DNA of 64,000 bases from FEN-1139 sp964396375 (GCA_964396375.1 CAYNEY010000004.1:62001-126000); one strand, 5' to 3'; shown: positions 52,320-62,123, numbered from the stretch's first letter. The notes: generated from the letters alone by a model not told the origin. Numbers and translations are program-made.

Positions 52320-53174
52320 TTACTTGACGATGATCTCCACGCGTCGGTTGTTGGCCCGACCCTCGGGAGTCTTGTTGTCAGCCACCGGCGTGCTCTCACC
52401 CTTACCAACTGCTGAGATTCGATCGGCCTTGATCCCGTGGCTTACCATGAAGCTGCGCACGGATTCGGCCCGCGCCTGGGAGAGTCGCTGATTGTCGCCG
52501 TCGCTGCCCACCGAGTCCGTGTGCCCCTCGACGATGATCCGCTTCTCATCGGGTTGTTGCTGCAACACCTCTGCCACCTTGAGCAGCTTGTCCTGTGCGA
52601 TGGGCAGAAGCTCGCTCTTGCCGGAGACGAACAGCACTGCACCCTCGAGGGTGATGACCAGGCCGCGTTGCTCCTCCTTGACCTTCGCGATTTCTTCTAG
52701 GCTCTTCATGGCGAGAGCAAGCTTGCGCTCGGCCTCTGCGCGTGCGGCGCGCTCCGCCTGGAGATCCTTGTCTTTCGCCTCAAGTTCACGGCGCGCCTTA
52801 TCAAGGCTGCTCGTGGCACCCTTGATCCGCTCTTCCTGAGCTTGCTTGTAGGCTTTGTCCGCATCGACCACATCTTTTTGCGCCTGCATCTGACCGGCAT
52901 AGGCCATCGCCAGCTCCGACATCCGCTGGGCAACGTAGGCCATATTGCGTTCCTGGTAGCTTCCAGGATCATCTTCGAAGGCGATTTCTGCGCGATCGAG
53001 CGCTTGCTTGGCGCTCAACAATTTGTCCGGAGTAAGCTCGGCCGCCTTGCTGTGGCTGGCTTCCTGGTACGCCGCGCGCGCGTCGCGGAGTTCTTTTGTG
53101 GGAGCGGCCGTGCCGCACCCCAAGAGACCAACGAGGGTCAGGTTCAGCATCGAGAAAAGTACGCTACGCTTCAT
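52320..53174 (-). CDS. OmpA-family peptidoglycan-binding lipoprotein with DUF4398-like N-terminus
   Basis: 284 residues. Lipobox VGLLGCG at the signal peptide; a DUF4398-like helical region (residues about 25-100), then a coiled coil rich in Ala, Lys, Glu and Arg (about 105-165), then the OmpA C-terminal domain with VEGHTDSVGSDGDNQRLSQARAESV and the last motif RANNRRVEIIV. It tethers the outer membrane to peptidoglycan. It follows a second DUF4398 lipoprotein gene after 26 bases, a pair I know from other proteobacteria. Confidence 0.9.
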   Translation of the reverse strand: MKRSVLFSMLNLTLVGLLGCGTAAPTKELRDARAAYQEASHSKAAELTPDKLLSAKQALDRAEIAFEDDPGSYQERNMAYVAQRMSELAMAYAGQMQAQKDVVDADKAYKQAQEERIKGATSSLDKARRELEAKDKDLQAERAARAEAERKLALAMKSLEEIAKVKEEQRGLVITLEGAVLFVSGKSELLPIAQDKLLKVAEVLQQQPDEKRIIVEGHTDSVGSDGDNQRLSQARAESVRSFMVSHGIKADRISAVGKGESTPVADNKTPEGRANNRRVEIIVK

Positions 53175-53200
53175 GATTAGTCTCCGTCCTCTGGTCTGGG

Positions 53201-53569
53201 TCAGCTCGCGCCTTCGGCTTCAGCCTTGAGTTTCTTGACCTTCTCGAGCGCGTCGGCGGCTTGGGCACGGAGCGCCGACTCCTTGGCGAGGGCAATGGCG
53301 AGTTCGGCATCGACTCGCGCTCGTTCGAGCACCAGCTTGGCCTCCTCATTTTCGTCTTGACCGATCAGACGTTGGGCTCGATCCAGATCGTCTCGGGCCA
53401 TCTTTAGGTGCAAGGCTGCCTTGGGCACGCCTGGCGCACCCACCTCCTGCGCGGCACGGATTGCCGCTTCGGTTTCGGTAACTTGTTGTGCGGGGGCGGG
53501 AATCGAACCGCCGCAACCCAGAGCGAAGCTCAGTGTCGATGCTGCGAATAATCCAATGAGGACTCTCAT
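53201..53569 (-). CDS. DUF4398-type small lipoprotein
   Basis: 122 residues. Signal peptide with lipobox LGCG, then a helical hairpin of about 95 residues (HLKMARDDLDRAQRLIGQDENEEAKLVLERARVDAELA), the DUF4398 pattern. It probably packs against the related region of the OmpA-type protein encoded just downstream and works in the envelope. Function is not established for the family. Confidence 0.85.
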   Translation of the reverse strand: MRVLIGLFAASTLSFALGCGGSIPAPAQQVTETEAAIRAAQEVGAPGVPKAALHLKMARDDLDRAQRLIGQDENEEAKLVLERARVDAELAIALAKESALRAQAADALEKVKKLKAEAEGAS

Positions 53570-53762
53570 TTTTCCTCCGTGTGACTGGGCTAAACTACCG
53601 CCGAAGGCTCCCGCGATTCAACCCTGTAGACCTCCTTGGCTCGGGAATAGTGGGCGAACTGCCGACCTTCGACCACCTCCGACCCACAGCCGGCCGAGGG
53701 GCAGAGGTGCAGACATGGGCGACAAGGTGCTGCCTGGATGCCCAGCCGTCCACACCAGCCGC

Positions 53763-55673
53763 CTAGCCACTCGGGTGCGTGCTGCGCGGAGGCAACGGGG
53801 TGGAGTAGAGCGGTGTGGGGGGGAGGGGTGAGGTCGAGGGGTGCACCGGGATGCGCACCACGAAGCGCACCTTGTCTCCGCGCTCCTGCAGCTTGACCGA
53901 GCCGCCATGAAGCTCGATCACCGAGCGCGCGAGCCCCATACCGAGGGCCAAGCCACGGTGCATATCGCGTTCATTCTCGGGGAGCCGACCGCGACGCTTG
54001 GACGCGGTTGGAGATGGTGTCGGCGGGGTGGGGAGTTCGAACGCGAATCCGACTTGCCCCTCCTCCAGAGGGACGATCTGGAGGCGCACGAGAGCCCCCG
54101 GCACCGTGCGCCCCGCGTGGCCGACGAACGTGGCGAGGGCGTTTGAAAGCCGGACCCGATCCACGACCAAGACACCGATCCCGTTCGCGATGTCACCGAC
54201 CACTTCTACCGGGTTGTCGCCGGCGAGATGCCGTCCCTTTTCGATGATATCTTGCATCAGCGTTCCGACCGTCACCGAGTCGCGCACCAGCTTGAGTTCA
54301 TGGGCTTCGACGCGGGCGGCGTCCAGAATCATCTCGATGAGCGCCAAGAGCTCGCGGCCGCTTCGCTCGATGACCGCCAGACTCTCGTCCTGACCGTCAC
54401 TCAGCTCCTCGGATTGCCGGACCAGCGCAGCGAAGCCCAAGATGGCGTTGAGTGGAGTCTTGAGGTCGTGGCTTACGCTTGCAAAGAAGAGTCCGCGCAT
54501 CCTGGTGGTGGCCTCACGCAGCAAGATGGCGCGTTCCTGAGCCTGTGCGAAGATTCGGAAGCGGTCGGCCAAATTCTCGATCGCCACGCCGAGTTCGGTG
54601 ACCACGAGGAAGCGTGTGGGGCCAACCACATGCATCCCTCCCTCGAGGATGGTATCGGTGTCCAAGGCACGCACCCCGCGCATCGCGCTCGCGAGGTCCG
54701 AAGTCAAGGCGCGTCCAAGCCGCTGTCCGAGGAAGGCCGCGGTCAGGATCGCGAAGGCTGTGATCAACCACGCGACCGGGCTCGGGGTGTGGTAGGTGGA
54801 CGCCGCGAACGTCACCGTGATACTGCCTTCGTCGAGGGGTGCTATCAGTTCGACGCTGCCGTCGGGCTTCTGGATCCGGGCGTATTGTTGAGGAATTGAG
54901 CTGTAGCGTGGACCAAGGTCAAAGGACTCGGCAGCGTGGATAGCGTCGCGCAATCCAGCGTGGGGGATGGGCCCAGGCATGGTCTCGAACGAGGCGCGTG
55001 CCATCGAGAGCACCATGGCATCACGCTGCACCGAGTCCGCACGACGGAGCTGGGCCGTGACCACCAGCGTGGAGCCCAACGTGAAGAAGACTACCGGCGC
55101 CACCAGCGCGAAGATCAAGCGACGTTCTACCCGCCGAGTCAACAAGGGCGCGAGGCGGGGAGGGACGAGCTCTTGAGCCACCTCGGGCGCCGCGTTCTCG
55201 AGTGTACGCATCACGGCGCGGCGGACCCCAACGTAGAGAGGTAAGGTGGTAGCGGCGACCACCACCAGCCCCACCATCGTGGTGGCCATGGTGGTCGCTG
55301 GGTCGAGGAAGGCAGGTCGGGCGAACACGGCTGACAGCACCACGCCTGTCACGGTCGAGAAGAGCCAGAGCAGCGCTGTCCGCCCTCCTTCGGTGGAGAG
55401 CTCCGCCAATCCATCGAGCCGTATGGCGGTAGAGCCGAGGGCCAGGGAACGCAGCAAGAAGCGGTGGCGGCGCCAGACCAAGAGACTCCAGCCCAGTGCC
55501 ACCACCCCACCGAGGAGAACGCCCTGCCACAACAGGCGAATCGATGCCATCGCTACATCGCCCTCGAGCAGAAGTAGAAATGGCGCTGAGGTTCCTGCTA
55601 GCGCGGCGGATAGAGTGACCCCGAGGGTGGTGGCGACCAGTTGCTGACCGAACCGCGTGGCACCCGTGATCAT
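53763..55673 (-). CDS. Membrane-bound sensor histidine kinase
   Basis: 636 residues. The N-terminal half has about six membrane helices, a periplasmic or outer loop with SFDLGPRYSSIPQQYARI, and a HAMP-like linker. The dimerisation helix SHDLKTPLNAILGF has His near residue 400; the ATPase part has a poorly kept N-box (RVRLSNALATFVGHAG) and LALGMGLARSVIELHGG; N and G1 boxes deviate from consensus, so catalytic activity is uncertain. A Pro/Ser tail follows. Its start overlaps the stop of the next kinase gene by 4 bases. Confidence 0.85.
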   Translation of the reverse strand: MITGATRFGQQLVATTLGVTLSAALAGTSAPFLLLLEGDVAMASIRLLWQGVLLGGVVALGWSLLVWRRHRFLLRSLALGSTAIRLDGLAELSTEGGRTALLWLFSTVTGVVLSAVFARPAFLDPATTMATTMVGLVVVAATTLPLYVGVRRAVMRTLENAAPEVAQELVPPRLAPLLTRRVERRLIFALVAPVVFFTLGSTLVVTAQLRRADSVQRDAMVLSMARASFETMPGPIPHAGLRDAIHAAESFDLGPRYSSIPQQYARIQKPDGSVELIAPLDEGSITVTFAASTYHTPSPVAWLITAFAILTAAFLGQRLGRALTSDLASAMRGVRALDTDTILEGGMHVVGPTRFLVVTELGVAIENLADRFRIFAQAQERAILLREATTRMRGLFFASVSHDLKTPLNAILGFAALVRQSEELSDGQDESLAVIERSGRELLALIEMILDAARVEAHELKLVRDSVTVGTLMQDIIEKGRHLAGDNPVEVVGDIANGIGVLVVDRVRLSNALATFVGHAGRTVPGALVRLQIVPLEEGQVGFAFELPTPPTPSPTASKRRGRLPENERDMHRGLALGMGLARSVIELHGGSVKLQERGDKVRFVVRIPVHPSTSPLPPTPLYSTPLPPRSTHPSG

Positions 55674-57160
55674 GGGAGGGTCTCCGTCCGCGAAACCGTG
55701 ATCGGTTCGAGTGGCGTGAATTCTGTCTCGCGATCGAGATCGGACTCCGAGGGAAGTGTGATGCGGAATGTCGAGCCTTCACCGAGTCGGCTCTCGAGGA
55801 GGATCTGGCCGCGGTGCATTTCCACTAGCCGTCGGGTGATGGCCAGTCCAAGTCCGGTTCCGCTGCGCCGCACACGCTCCTCGCCGGATTGGCGGTACTC
55901 TTCGAAGATGGCGAGTTGCTCGTCGGGGGCGATACCCGGTCCTGTGTCACGCACGGTGATGGTGGTGGTCGACTCCGAAGTGTGCTCGACGGTCACATCG
56001 ACTTGGCCGTGACTGGTGAACTTGACCGCATTGCCTACGATATTCCCTAGGATCTGCCGCAGCCGCCGCGGATCGGCCCACACGGCCGCGTGCTTTCCCG
56101 AGAGAGTCAGAGTAAGCCCCTTGGCTTCGGCCGTGACCTGTGCTTCGCGGACCACCGCCTCAGCGATGGATGCCGCGTCGACGTAGGAGCGGGTGAGGCG
56201 GAGCTGGCCAGACTCGAGCGCCGAGAGATCGAGGATGTCGTCGATCAGCGATGCCAAGTGGCGCCCGCTGGTGCGGACTATCTCCAGGGATTCGCGAGCA
56301 TCCATCGAGAGCGGACCGTCGACTTCCGCCAGAAGGACGTCGGTGAAGCCGAGGATGGCGTTGAGAGGTGTGCGGAGTTCATGGCTGAGCGCAGCCAAAA
56401 AGGCGCTGCGATCGCGATCGTAGCTGAGCGCTCGCGCCAAGTTCTCTCGGTAGCGTCGCTCGGCGTCACCGAAACGCCGCACCAACTCATTGAAGGCACA
56501 GATCAGCGCCCCCACACCGTCCGCGGAGCGGACATGGATCGGCTGTCCCGAGGGTGTCTTCTCCTTGGTGGCCATCCTCCGGATGCGATCACGCACGAAA
56601 TCGATGTCCGCGTGGACGTCGCGGGCCAATGCGAGCGCCACGATTGCGGCCACACCAACCAGAAGGGTTGCGAGGAAGGTCAGTGAGCTAACCAACGGGA
56701 CCACGGCGGTGGGGGTCTCTGGGGCTGGCACGAAGACCAGCAGGTTGGAGAGCTCGCGTGCTGACGCGACCGGAAGCATCAGGTATTTTACGCGCCCGAG
56801 TTGGGTCGTGGTCGTGCCTTCGCCACGCACCAAGAGATCGCGAACCCAGGATGTCGAGGGGGTGCGCAGCATGGTGTCTACCAGGACATTCCCTGCGGGA
56901 TCAGTGAGCAGAAGCTCGATCCCTGCCCGACGGGCTGCCCGCTCGACTACGAAACTCCTCTGGTCGCTCGGGATCGCGCGGAGGCGGGCCGAGAGCGTGC
57001 GACCCAGCACCTGTGCCGTCATGGCGGCGCTGGCATCGCTCCGCGAGCGGATCTCGCTCACTCCGAGCCATCCGAAGCCGAGCGCGGCTACCAGCCCGAG
57101 CACCACCACCATCAGTGGCGTGACCTGGGGCAGAGAGCGGAGTCGGGGAAGGAACCGCAC
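55670..57160 (-). CDS. Membrane-bound sensor histidine kinase (tandem with the preceding one)
   Basis: 496 residues. Two membrane helices (about 15-35 and 155-180) enclose a small extracytoplasmic sensor; a HAMP-like region follows, then SHELRTPLNAILGFTDVLL with His near residue 259, N-box LGNIVGNAVKF, G1 DTGPGI, and GTGLGLAITRRLVEMHRG: a complete and conventional kinase. Upstream of and overlapping the second kinase gene, so both are made from one message. No response regulator is present in the neighbourhood. Confidence 0.92.
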   Translation of the reverse strand: MRFLPRLRSLPQVTPLMVVVLGLVAALGFGWLGVSEIRSRSDASAAMTAQVLGRTLSARLRAIPSDQRSFVVERAARRAGIELLLTDPAGNVLVDTMLRTPSTSWVRDLLVRGEGTTTTQLGRVKYLMLPVASARELSNLLVFVPAPETPTAVVPLVSSLTFLATLLVGVAAIVALALARDVHADIDFVRDRIRRMATKEKTPSGQPIHVRSADGVGALICAFNELVRRFGDAERRYRENLARALSYDRDRSAFLAALSHELRTPLNAILGFTDVLLAEVDGPLSMDARESLEIVRTSGRHLASLIDDILDLSALESGQLRLTRSYVDAASIAEAVVREAQVTAEAKGLTLTLSGKHAAVWADPRRLRQILGNIVGNAVKFTSHGQVDVTVEHTSESTTTITVRDTGPGIAPDEQLAIFEEYRQSGEERVRRSGTGLGLAITRRLVEMHRGQILLESRLGEGSTFRITLPSESDLDRETEFTPLEPITVSRTETLP

Positions 57161-57198
57161 GCAGAGACGCTAGCCTAGAGCGCCGGGGAGCGGAAGGA

Positions 57199-57771
57199 TC
57201 ATCGATCCGACGAAAGCCGGGCGAAGACTGCATGATCGACCCACCGAGAGTCGACGTATTCGGCCTCGCGTGCGATTCCCTCGAAGCGGAAGCCGAGCCG
57301 TGCGATTACCGCTAGACTCCGGTGGTTTTCGGTTGCGGCCGCGCAACGGACACGATGCGCGCCGAGGCGGGTGAAGGCGAACTCGAGGCAGGCCCGTGAG
57401 GCCTCTGTCATGTATCCCTTGCCCCAAACGTCTGAACACAACCAGTAGCCGAGCTCACAGTTTCGGTGGATGTGAACGCAGTTGTCGAGGCTAACCAACC
57501 CCACCAGACGCCTGGTTTCGGCGAGCCGGATCGCGAACCGCAGAGCACGACCGATGTCCCAGTCTGTGAGACAGGCCTCGACGTAGCGCTGGTTGGCCTC
57601 CTGTGAGTCATTGTAGGGAACCCAGGGGAGCCAGCGCTTCAGGTGCTCGCGATTCTCCGAGACGGCGCTCCACAGCTCGGACGCGTCTGTCTGCTCGAGT
57701 GGTCGCAGCACAAGGCGTGGCGTGACCAACGGTGACCGTGAAAGGTTGGGGCGGGCTGGGATACTGAGCAT
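57199..57771 (-). CDS. GNAT-family N-acetyltransferase (RimJ/RimL-like)
   Basis: 190 residues with the pattern of ribosomal-protein or spermidine-type acetyltransferases: TPRLVLRPLEQTDASELW at the start, CELGYWLCSDVWGKGYMTEASRACLEF (acetyl-CoA loop), HRVRCAAATENHRSLAVIARLGFRFEG at the end. Substrate unknown. It is on the same strand as the two histidine kinases, separated by 38 bases, and follows the Ser/Thr kinase gene by 18 bases. Confidence 0.88.
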   Translation of the reverse strand: MLSIPARPNLSRSPLVTPRLVLRPLEQTDASELWSAVSENREHLKRWLPWVPYNDSQEANQRYVEACLTDWDIGRALRFAIRLAETRRLVGLVSLDNCVHIHRNCELGYWLCSDVWGKGYMTEASRACLEFAFTRLGAHRVRCAAATENHRSLAVIARLGFRFEGIAREAEYVDSRWVDHAVFARLSSDR

Positions 57772-57789
57772 GATGAGGCTCGGCCGAGC

Positions 57790-60405
57790 TTAGCGTGGAG
57801 CTTCACACCGAACACGGGCGACCACGACCTCGAAGTGACCGGCCTCGAAGTCCTGCCAGCCCAAGAACCAGTCGTTGATGTCTACGCCAACGCCGAGATC
57901 AGCGAGCGGCTGGTTGCCGCTGACCTTGCCAACGTTGCTCACCGGACCAACCCCGGTCTTGGTGACCCGCGCCACCCGGATCCTGCCCGCCTCCTGCCAA
58001 GTTGCTAGGGTGGCGGCGGGCCGCGACAGAACGTTTGGTGCGGAACCGCGCGGGGCGACCATCTGATGGAAGATGGGCTGGTTCGTGAGCGGATCGATCG
58101 ATGTGAGAACCACTCCGGCACGGTCGTCGACCCAGATCACGCTGCACTGCTCGGTGTTGCAGGAGATCCGCGCGGAATCGGTGTTGTTGCCCTCGGCTCC
58201 GAGGGGCTGAGCGTTCCTGAGGAACACATGTTCGGTTGGGGGAGATGGGGCGACCACCCCACTCCCAAGTTCGCTGCTCGACCGTGGCACCACCATTTGG
58301 TGGACGCGCCGTGCGGTGCCGTAGCGAAGTGTGAAGACCACGCGGAGCGACTCGTTCGAGATCGACAAATGGCTGCGGACAGCGGCAGGCTTGAGCGCGC
58401 GATCCGGCCGCAGTGCGGTGAGGCGGATGGGGGGACCCTTGGGCGAAAGAGAGGGATCGAGATGGATCAGGAGCAGATCCTCAGCGCCGTCCGCTGCGTC
58501 ATCCTCTCCCAATACCCAGAATGAACCGTCAGGGTCACGGATGAGGGCTGGCACGCCGTCGCCGCGGGCGAGCGAGGGAATTTCTGTCAGGCCGGCCGCG
58601 AGGCGCCCCTCCAGATCCAGAAAACGGGTGGCGAGGGAGGCGCGCTTGCCATCGACGTTGAACGCCGCCAGAAGGGTCCTTTGATTGTCGCGAACCAACT
58701 GCACGAAGCTCGCGTTGTTAGCCTCTGGCAGGGCGAGCAAGGGGGTGGTGAGCCGTCGCAAGGCGGGATCGAGCAAGACCGTAAACACCTGCCGGCGCGT
58801 CTTGTCGCGGTGACCGTCCACCCAGGTCACCACCGTTCCGAGGGGCCCGAACAGGAGTGAAGGCCGGGCTGCGCGTACCGTCACGTGAAAGGGGCGCGGG
58901 CGACCGAGTGCTTTGAGACGACAGGGAGCATCGGGGGTCTCGAGCGCAGCCTTGATGTGCGAAGTGAGGTTGGTCGCGATCGCATCGCCTCCTGATCTGA
59001 TCGCGAGGTCGAGGCGGCTGAGGGCGTCTTCCGTCCTGCCCTCGAAGAGCAGTTGCTGGGCTTCATCGATCAAATGGGCGTAGGGGACACTCTCCAGATC
59101 GTCGCGTCTCGGTCCAGTCGATGAGAGGGTCGCCTTCTTTGACTTGTCACGAACCCATGATGCCGGCAGCCACCATCCACGGCGCTGTGCGAACTCGAAG
59201 AGCGAGTTCTGGTAGGTGCTGACGCCGATCACCAGAAGCACCACGGCCAAGACTGAGAGAAACACCAACCGCGTGCGGTTCCGCTTTGGCATCACCGGAA
59301 CAGGGGGAGGGCGCCGGGCGGATTCCGGTCCGCTGGTAGGGCTCGGGGGCACGACCGCGGAGGGGGAGGAAGAGATGGACGTGGCGGCGTAGGGTGCGGC
59401 CGTGTCCGCTTCAGCCGGTGCTGGGGAGAGCGGTGGTGCTGGGGGATCCGACGTAAGGGAGGAGGCGATCAGTTGATCGACATCCACGAGCAACGAGGGG
59501 GTTTGGATCCCCGCGGTCGTGCCTGGTGCGAGCGCCTCGGTGAGCGTGACTGCGAATTCGGCAGCGGTTTGGAAACGCTCTTCGACGGGTCGCGCCAGGG
59601 CTCGGGCCAACCAAGCGTCGAAGGAGGGAGGTAGCTCCGGGCGCAGCCGAGAAGGGACCGGCACTGGTGCAGAAGCGACCTGCGCCAGGATCATGGCTAC
59701 TCCCTGGTCGACGCTCCACACCGTGTGCCCGGTGAGGCATTCGTAGACGATACAGCCGAGAGCCCAGAGATCGGTCCGGTGATCCACCTCACCGTGTCCC
59801 TTGGCCTGCTCTGGGCTCATGTACGCGGGTGTGCCGAACAGCGCACCCTCGCGGGTCAAGCGCACCTGTGCTTGATCGGCCGCGGTCGGCGCGTAGAACT
59901 TCGCGAGACCGAAGTCGAGGAGTTTGGTGACGGTCTCTCCCTCCTCGTTTTTGGTCAGAAAGAGGTTCTCAGGCTTGAGATCGCGGTGCACGATCGACGC
60001 CGCATGAGCCTTCGCCAGACCCTTTGCGGTCTGGGTCGCAATGCGCAGCGTGGATGCGATGTCGAGCCGCCGCTCTCGGGTCATCCGGTCATAGAGGCTC
60101 TCGCCCTCGAGCAGTTCCATCACCAGAAATGGCCGATCCTCGAACTCACCGACGTCATAGACGTCGCAGATGTACGGGCTGCGCACCGCAGCGGCCGCGC
60201 GTGCCTCGCGCAGGAAGCGTTCTCGTACCACCCGTGAGGTGATGAGCTCGGCCGCCAGGACCTTCACCGCGACGCGCTTGCCGATCGCGACGTTCTCGGC
60301 CTCGAACACCAGAGCCATCCCGCCTCGCCCGATCTCACGCGTGATCCGGTACTTTTCGACCAGAATGGCTCCGACGAGCGGCTTATGGGAGCTGGCGGCT
60401 GGCAT
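57790..60405 (-). CDS. Transmembrane Ser/Thr protein kinase with large C-terminal sensor region
   Basis: 871 residues from the ATG complementing 60403-60405; the upstream in-frame start adds an Arg-rich tract. Kinase domain residues 15-285: GRGGMALVFEAEN, AVKVL, HRDLKPENLFLT, LLDFGLAKF, GTPAYMSPEQAKGHGE. A Pro/Ala linker is followed by a membrane helix near residues 375-395 (RLVFLSVLAVVLLVIG). The outer part of about 470 residues has repeats of beta-strand blocks such as RHYLD/VLGEDDAADGAEDLLLIHLDP and ISCNTEQCSVIWVDDRAG, suggesting a propeller-like sensor. It would phosphorylate cytoplasmic targets in response to an envelope signal. Confidence 0.88.
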   Translation of the reverse strand: MPAASSHKPLVGAILVEKYRITREIGRGGMALVFEAENVAIGKRVAVKVLAAELITSRVVRERFLREARAAAAVRSPYICDVYDVGEFEDRPFLVMELLEGESLYDRMTRERRLDIASTLRIATQTAKGLAKAHAASIVHRDLKPENLFLTKNEEGETVTKLLDFGLAKFYAPTAADQAQVRLTREGALFGTPAYMSPEQAKGHGEVDHRTDLWALGCIVYECLTGHTVWSVDQGVAMILAQVASAPVPVPSRLRPELPPSFDAWLARALARPVEERFQTAAEFAVTLTEALAPGTTAGIQTPSLLVDVDQLIASSLTSDPPAPPLSPAPAEADTAAPYAATSISSSPSAVVPPSPTSGPESARRPPPVPVMPKRNRTRLVFLSVLAVVLLVIGVSTYQNSLFEFAQRRGWWLPASWVRDKSKKATLSSTGPRRDDLESVPYAHLIDEAQQLLFEGRTEDALSRLDLAIRSGGDAIATNLTSHIKAALETPDAPCRLKALGRPRPFHVTVRAARPSLLFGPLGTVVTWVDGHRDKTRRQVFTVLLDPALRRLTTPLLALPEANNASFVQLVRDNQRTLLAAFNVDGKRASLATRFLDLEGRLAAGLTEIPSLARGDGVPALIRDPDGSFWVLGEDDAADGAEDLLLIHLDPSLSPKGPPIRLTALRPDRALKPAAVRSHLSISNESLRVVFTLRYGTARRVHQMVVPRSSSELGSGVVAPSPPTEHVFLRNAQPLGAEGNNTDSARISCNTEQCSVIWVDDRAGVVLTSIDPLTNQPIFHQMVAPRGSAPNVLSRPAATLATWQEAGRIRVARVTKTGVGPVSNVGKVSGNQPLADLGVGVDINDWFLGWQDFEAGHFEVVVARVRCEAPR

Positions 60406-60433
60406 CAGGGAAGGAACTCGGGAAAAAATCCGG

Positions 60434-61651
60434 TCACGCGCGCTGGCTCGGCGTCCACCAGACGGCAGCCCCGGCCTCCGTGCCCCGTTCATCGGTTCCG
60501 TTGGGGGGCGGAATTGCCGGTGAGTCGGGGGTCGTCGACAGCGTACCCCAGAAGAGGAGCTTGGGTCGGGGCCGCGAGGGATCTCGAGCCGCCCGGACGT
60601 TACACCGAGGAGGGAGTGCTCTCAACCGGGTGCACGCGGCCGCGAACGCCTTGCCCGTGTAGGTCTCTTCCAGCACAAGTCCTACATCTAGTCCGAGTCG
60701 GACCGCACGCTCGGCCTCGGGTGTGGCGTGGCCATACCCTCGACCTACCCAGTCCCAGTCTATAATGAGGTGCTTTCGGTCTGGTGGCCGCACGCCCATG
60801 TGGCGAGCGAGGCGCCGCGCGAGGCTGAGAACCCACCAATTCAGCTGTGGTACCCGCAGTACCGGAATTGCGATCACCGGGATGGGATTGGAAAGCTCGG
60901 TGAGACCGGCCAAAAGACCTGCCGCGGTTCCCCCACTGCCCAGCGCAACCACGATCGCGTCCGGAACGGGGAGCTGTCCGCCGTCAATCTGCAGAAGAAG
61001 CTCCCTTGCCGCCCAGAAATACCCTTCGGCGCCCTGCACGTTGGAGGCGCCCGGTGGGACGATGAAGGTGTCTCTGCGGCGCGCTAGGCCACCCACAGCC
61101 CGCAAAGCGTCGGCGAGGCTCCCCACGCGGATGAGCTGTGCCTCATGAGAAAGAGCGCGGGTGAGACAGCGTTCGGCGTGGGGGGACCAGGGACGCCGTA
61201 CCACGAACGCCAGCGTGGACAGCCCCAGAGCTCGACCGAGTAGGGTAGTGGCAAGGATGTGGTGAGACCCCGCGGCTCCGAAGGTGACAAGCTGCCGGGC
61301 TCCCGCATCGAGGGCCCTTGCGAGCAGGGGAAGGAGCTTGCGAGGTTTGTTGCCCCCGTAGGCATCGTGGATCGCTCCATCGTCCTTGAGCCACAGCTCG
61401 GACAGCTCCGAGTCATCGTGTTCGGGGAAAGGTTCGGCACCCCACCGAGCCCTTCCCCCCACCATGGCGCAGAAGGGTTCCTCGCTGCTCGCGATGAGTG
61501 GGTTCAGCTTCCGCACAGGCGTTGGAACGGCCAATCGGAATCGGACATCATGGCTGCGATTCAGCGTTTCCAGAGGGGAAAGCGCCGAGCCCCTCGAAAA
61601 ATCCGTTGGCGGATCGTCGAGGGATGAGCGATGGACTCGGTTGTGAAACAT
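60434..61651 (-). CDS. PLP-dependent deaminase/desulfhydrase-like protein (ACC deaminase / D-cysteine desulfhydrase family)
   Basis: 405 residues from the ATG complementing 61649-61651, which has GAGAGG upstream. The PLP lysine is in YGGNKPRKLLPLL, with TFGAAGSHHILATTLLGRALGL (phosphate and Ser-containing loop) and VVALGSGGTAAGLLAGL later, the pattern of fold-II PLP enzymes such as D-cysteine desulfhydrase and 1-aminocyclopropane-1-carboxylate deaminase. The first 60 residues are variable. Substrate cannot be told. Gene precedes the Ser/Thr kinase gene by 28 bases on the same strand. Confidence 0.78.
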   Translation of the reverse strand: MFHNRVHRSSLDDPPTDFSRGSALSPLETLNRSHDVRFRLAVPTPVRKLNPLIASSEEPFCAMVGGRARWGAEPFPEHDDSELSELWLKDDGAIHDAYGGNKPRKLLPLLARALDAGARQLVTFGAAGSHHILATTLLGRALGLSTLAFVVRRPWSPHAERCLTRALSHEAQLIRVGSLADALRAVGGLARRRDTFIVPPGASNVQGAEGYFWAARELLLQIDGGQLPVPDAIVVALGSGGTAAGLLAGLTELSNPIPVIAIPVLRVPQLNWWVLSLARRLARHMGVRPPDRKHLIIDWDWVGRGYGHATPEAERAVRLGLDVGLVLEETYTGKAFAAACTRLRALPPRCNVRAARDPSRPRPKLLFWGTLSTTPDSPAIPPPNGTDERGTEAGAAVWWTPSQRA

Positions 61652-61784
61652 CTCGGAAACCTCTCTCCCGTTAGGCAAAGAGAGTGAACCGTGCCTCGCT
61701 GCCCCGGGTGATCCCAAGAAAGTCAGGGCGGTCGAGAACAGATTTGGGACTCACAAGGGCGCGCAGCGTAGTGGGAGAACCGTC

Positions 61785-62123
61785 ATGAAAAAGGTCGAAG
61801 CAATCATCAAGCCGTTCAAACTGGATGAGGTCAAGGACGCTCTCTCCGAGGTCGGCATTCAGGGAATGACGGTGACCGAGGTCAAGGGGTTCGGTCGGAC
61901 TGGTGGAAAGAAGGAAGTGTACAGGGGATCGGCGTACGTCGTGGATTTTGTGCCCAAGGTCAAGATCGAGATCGTGGTCACGGACGACATGCTCGGTCCG
62001 GTGATTGATGCCATCGAGAAGAGCGCCAAGACTGGCAGGATTGGCGACGGAAAGATCTTCATCCTCTCGGTGGATGACGCGGTTCGTATCCGAACCGGCG
62101 AACGAGGCGATTCGGCGATCTGA
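61785..62123 (+). CDS. glnB: Nitrogen regulatory PII protein
   Basis: 112 residues, exactly PII size, with MKKVEAIIKPFKLDEVKDAL at the start. The T-loop has EVYRGSAYVVDFVPKVKIEIVV with the uridylylatable Tyr at position 51 kept, and the C-terminal GDGKIFILSVDDAVRIRTGERGD binds ATP and 2-oxoglutarate. It reports carbon/nitrogen balance by binding enzymes and transporters such as glutamine synthetase adenylyltransferase and AmtB. It stands alone here, with no glnA or amtB neighbour; GlnB versus GlnK cannot be told. Confidence 0.93.
   Translation: MKKVEAIIKPFKLDEVKDALSEVGIQGMTVTEVKGFGRTGGKKEVYRGSAYVVDFVPKVKIEIVVTDDMLGPVIDAIEKSAKTGRIGDGKIFILSVDDAVRIRTGERGDSAI

Noticed and set aside
53495..53520. 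GGTTCGATTCCCGCC on the minus strand looks like a tRNA T-arm
   Set aside because: It is inside the coding sequence of the DUF4398 lipoprotein just after the lipobox, and only three of five stem pairs form.
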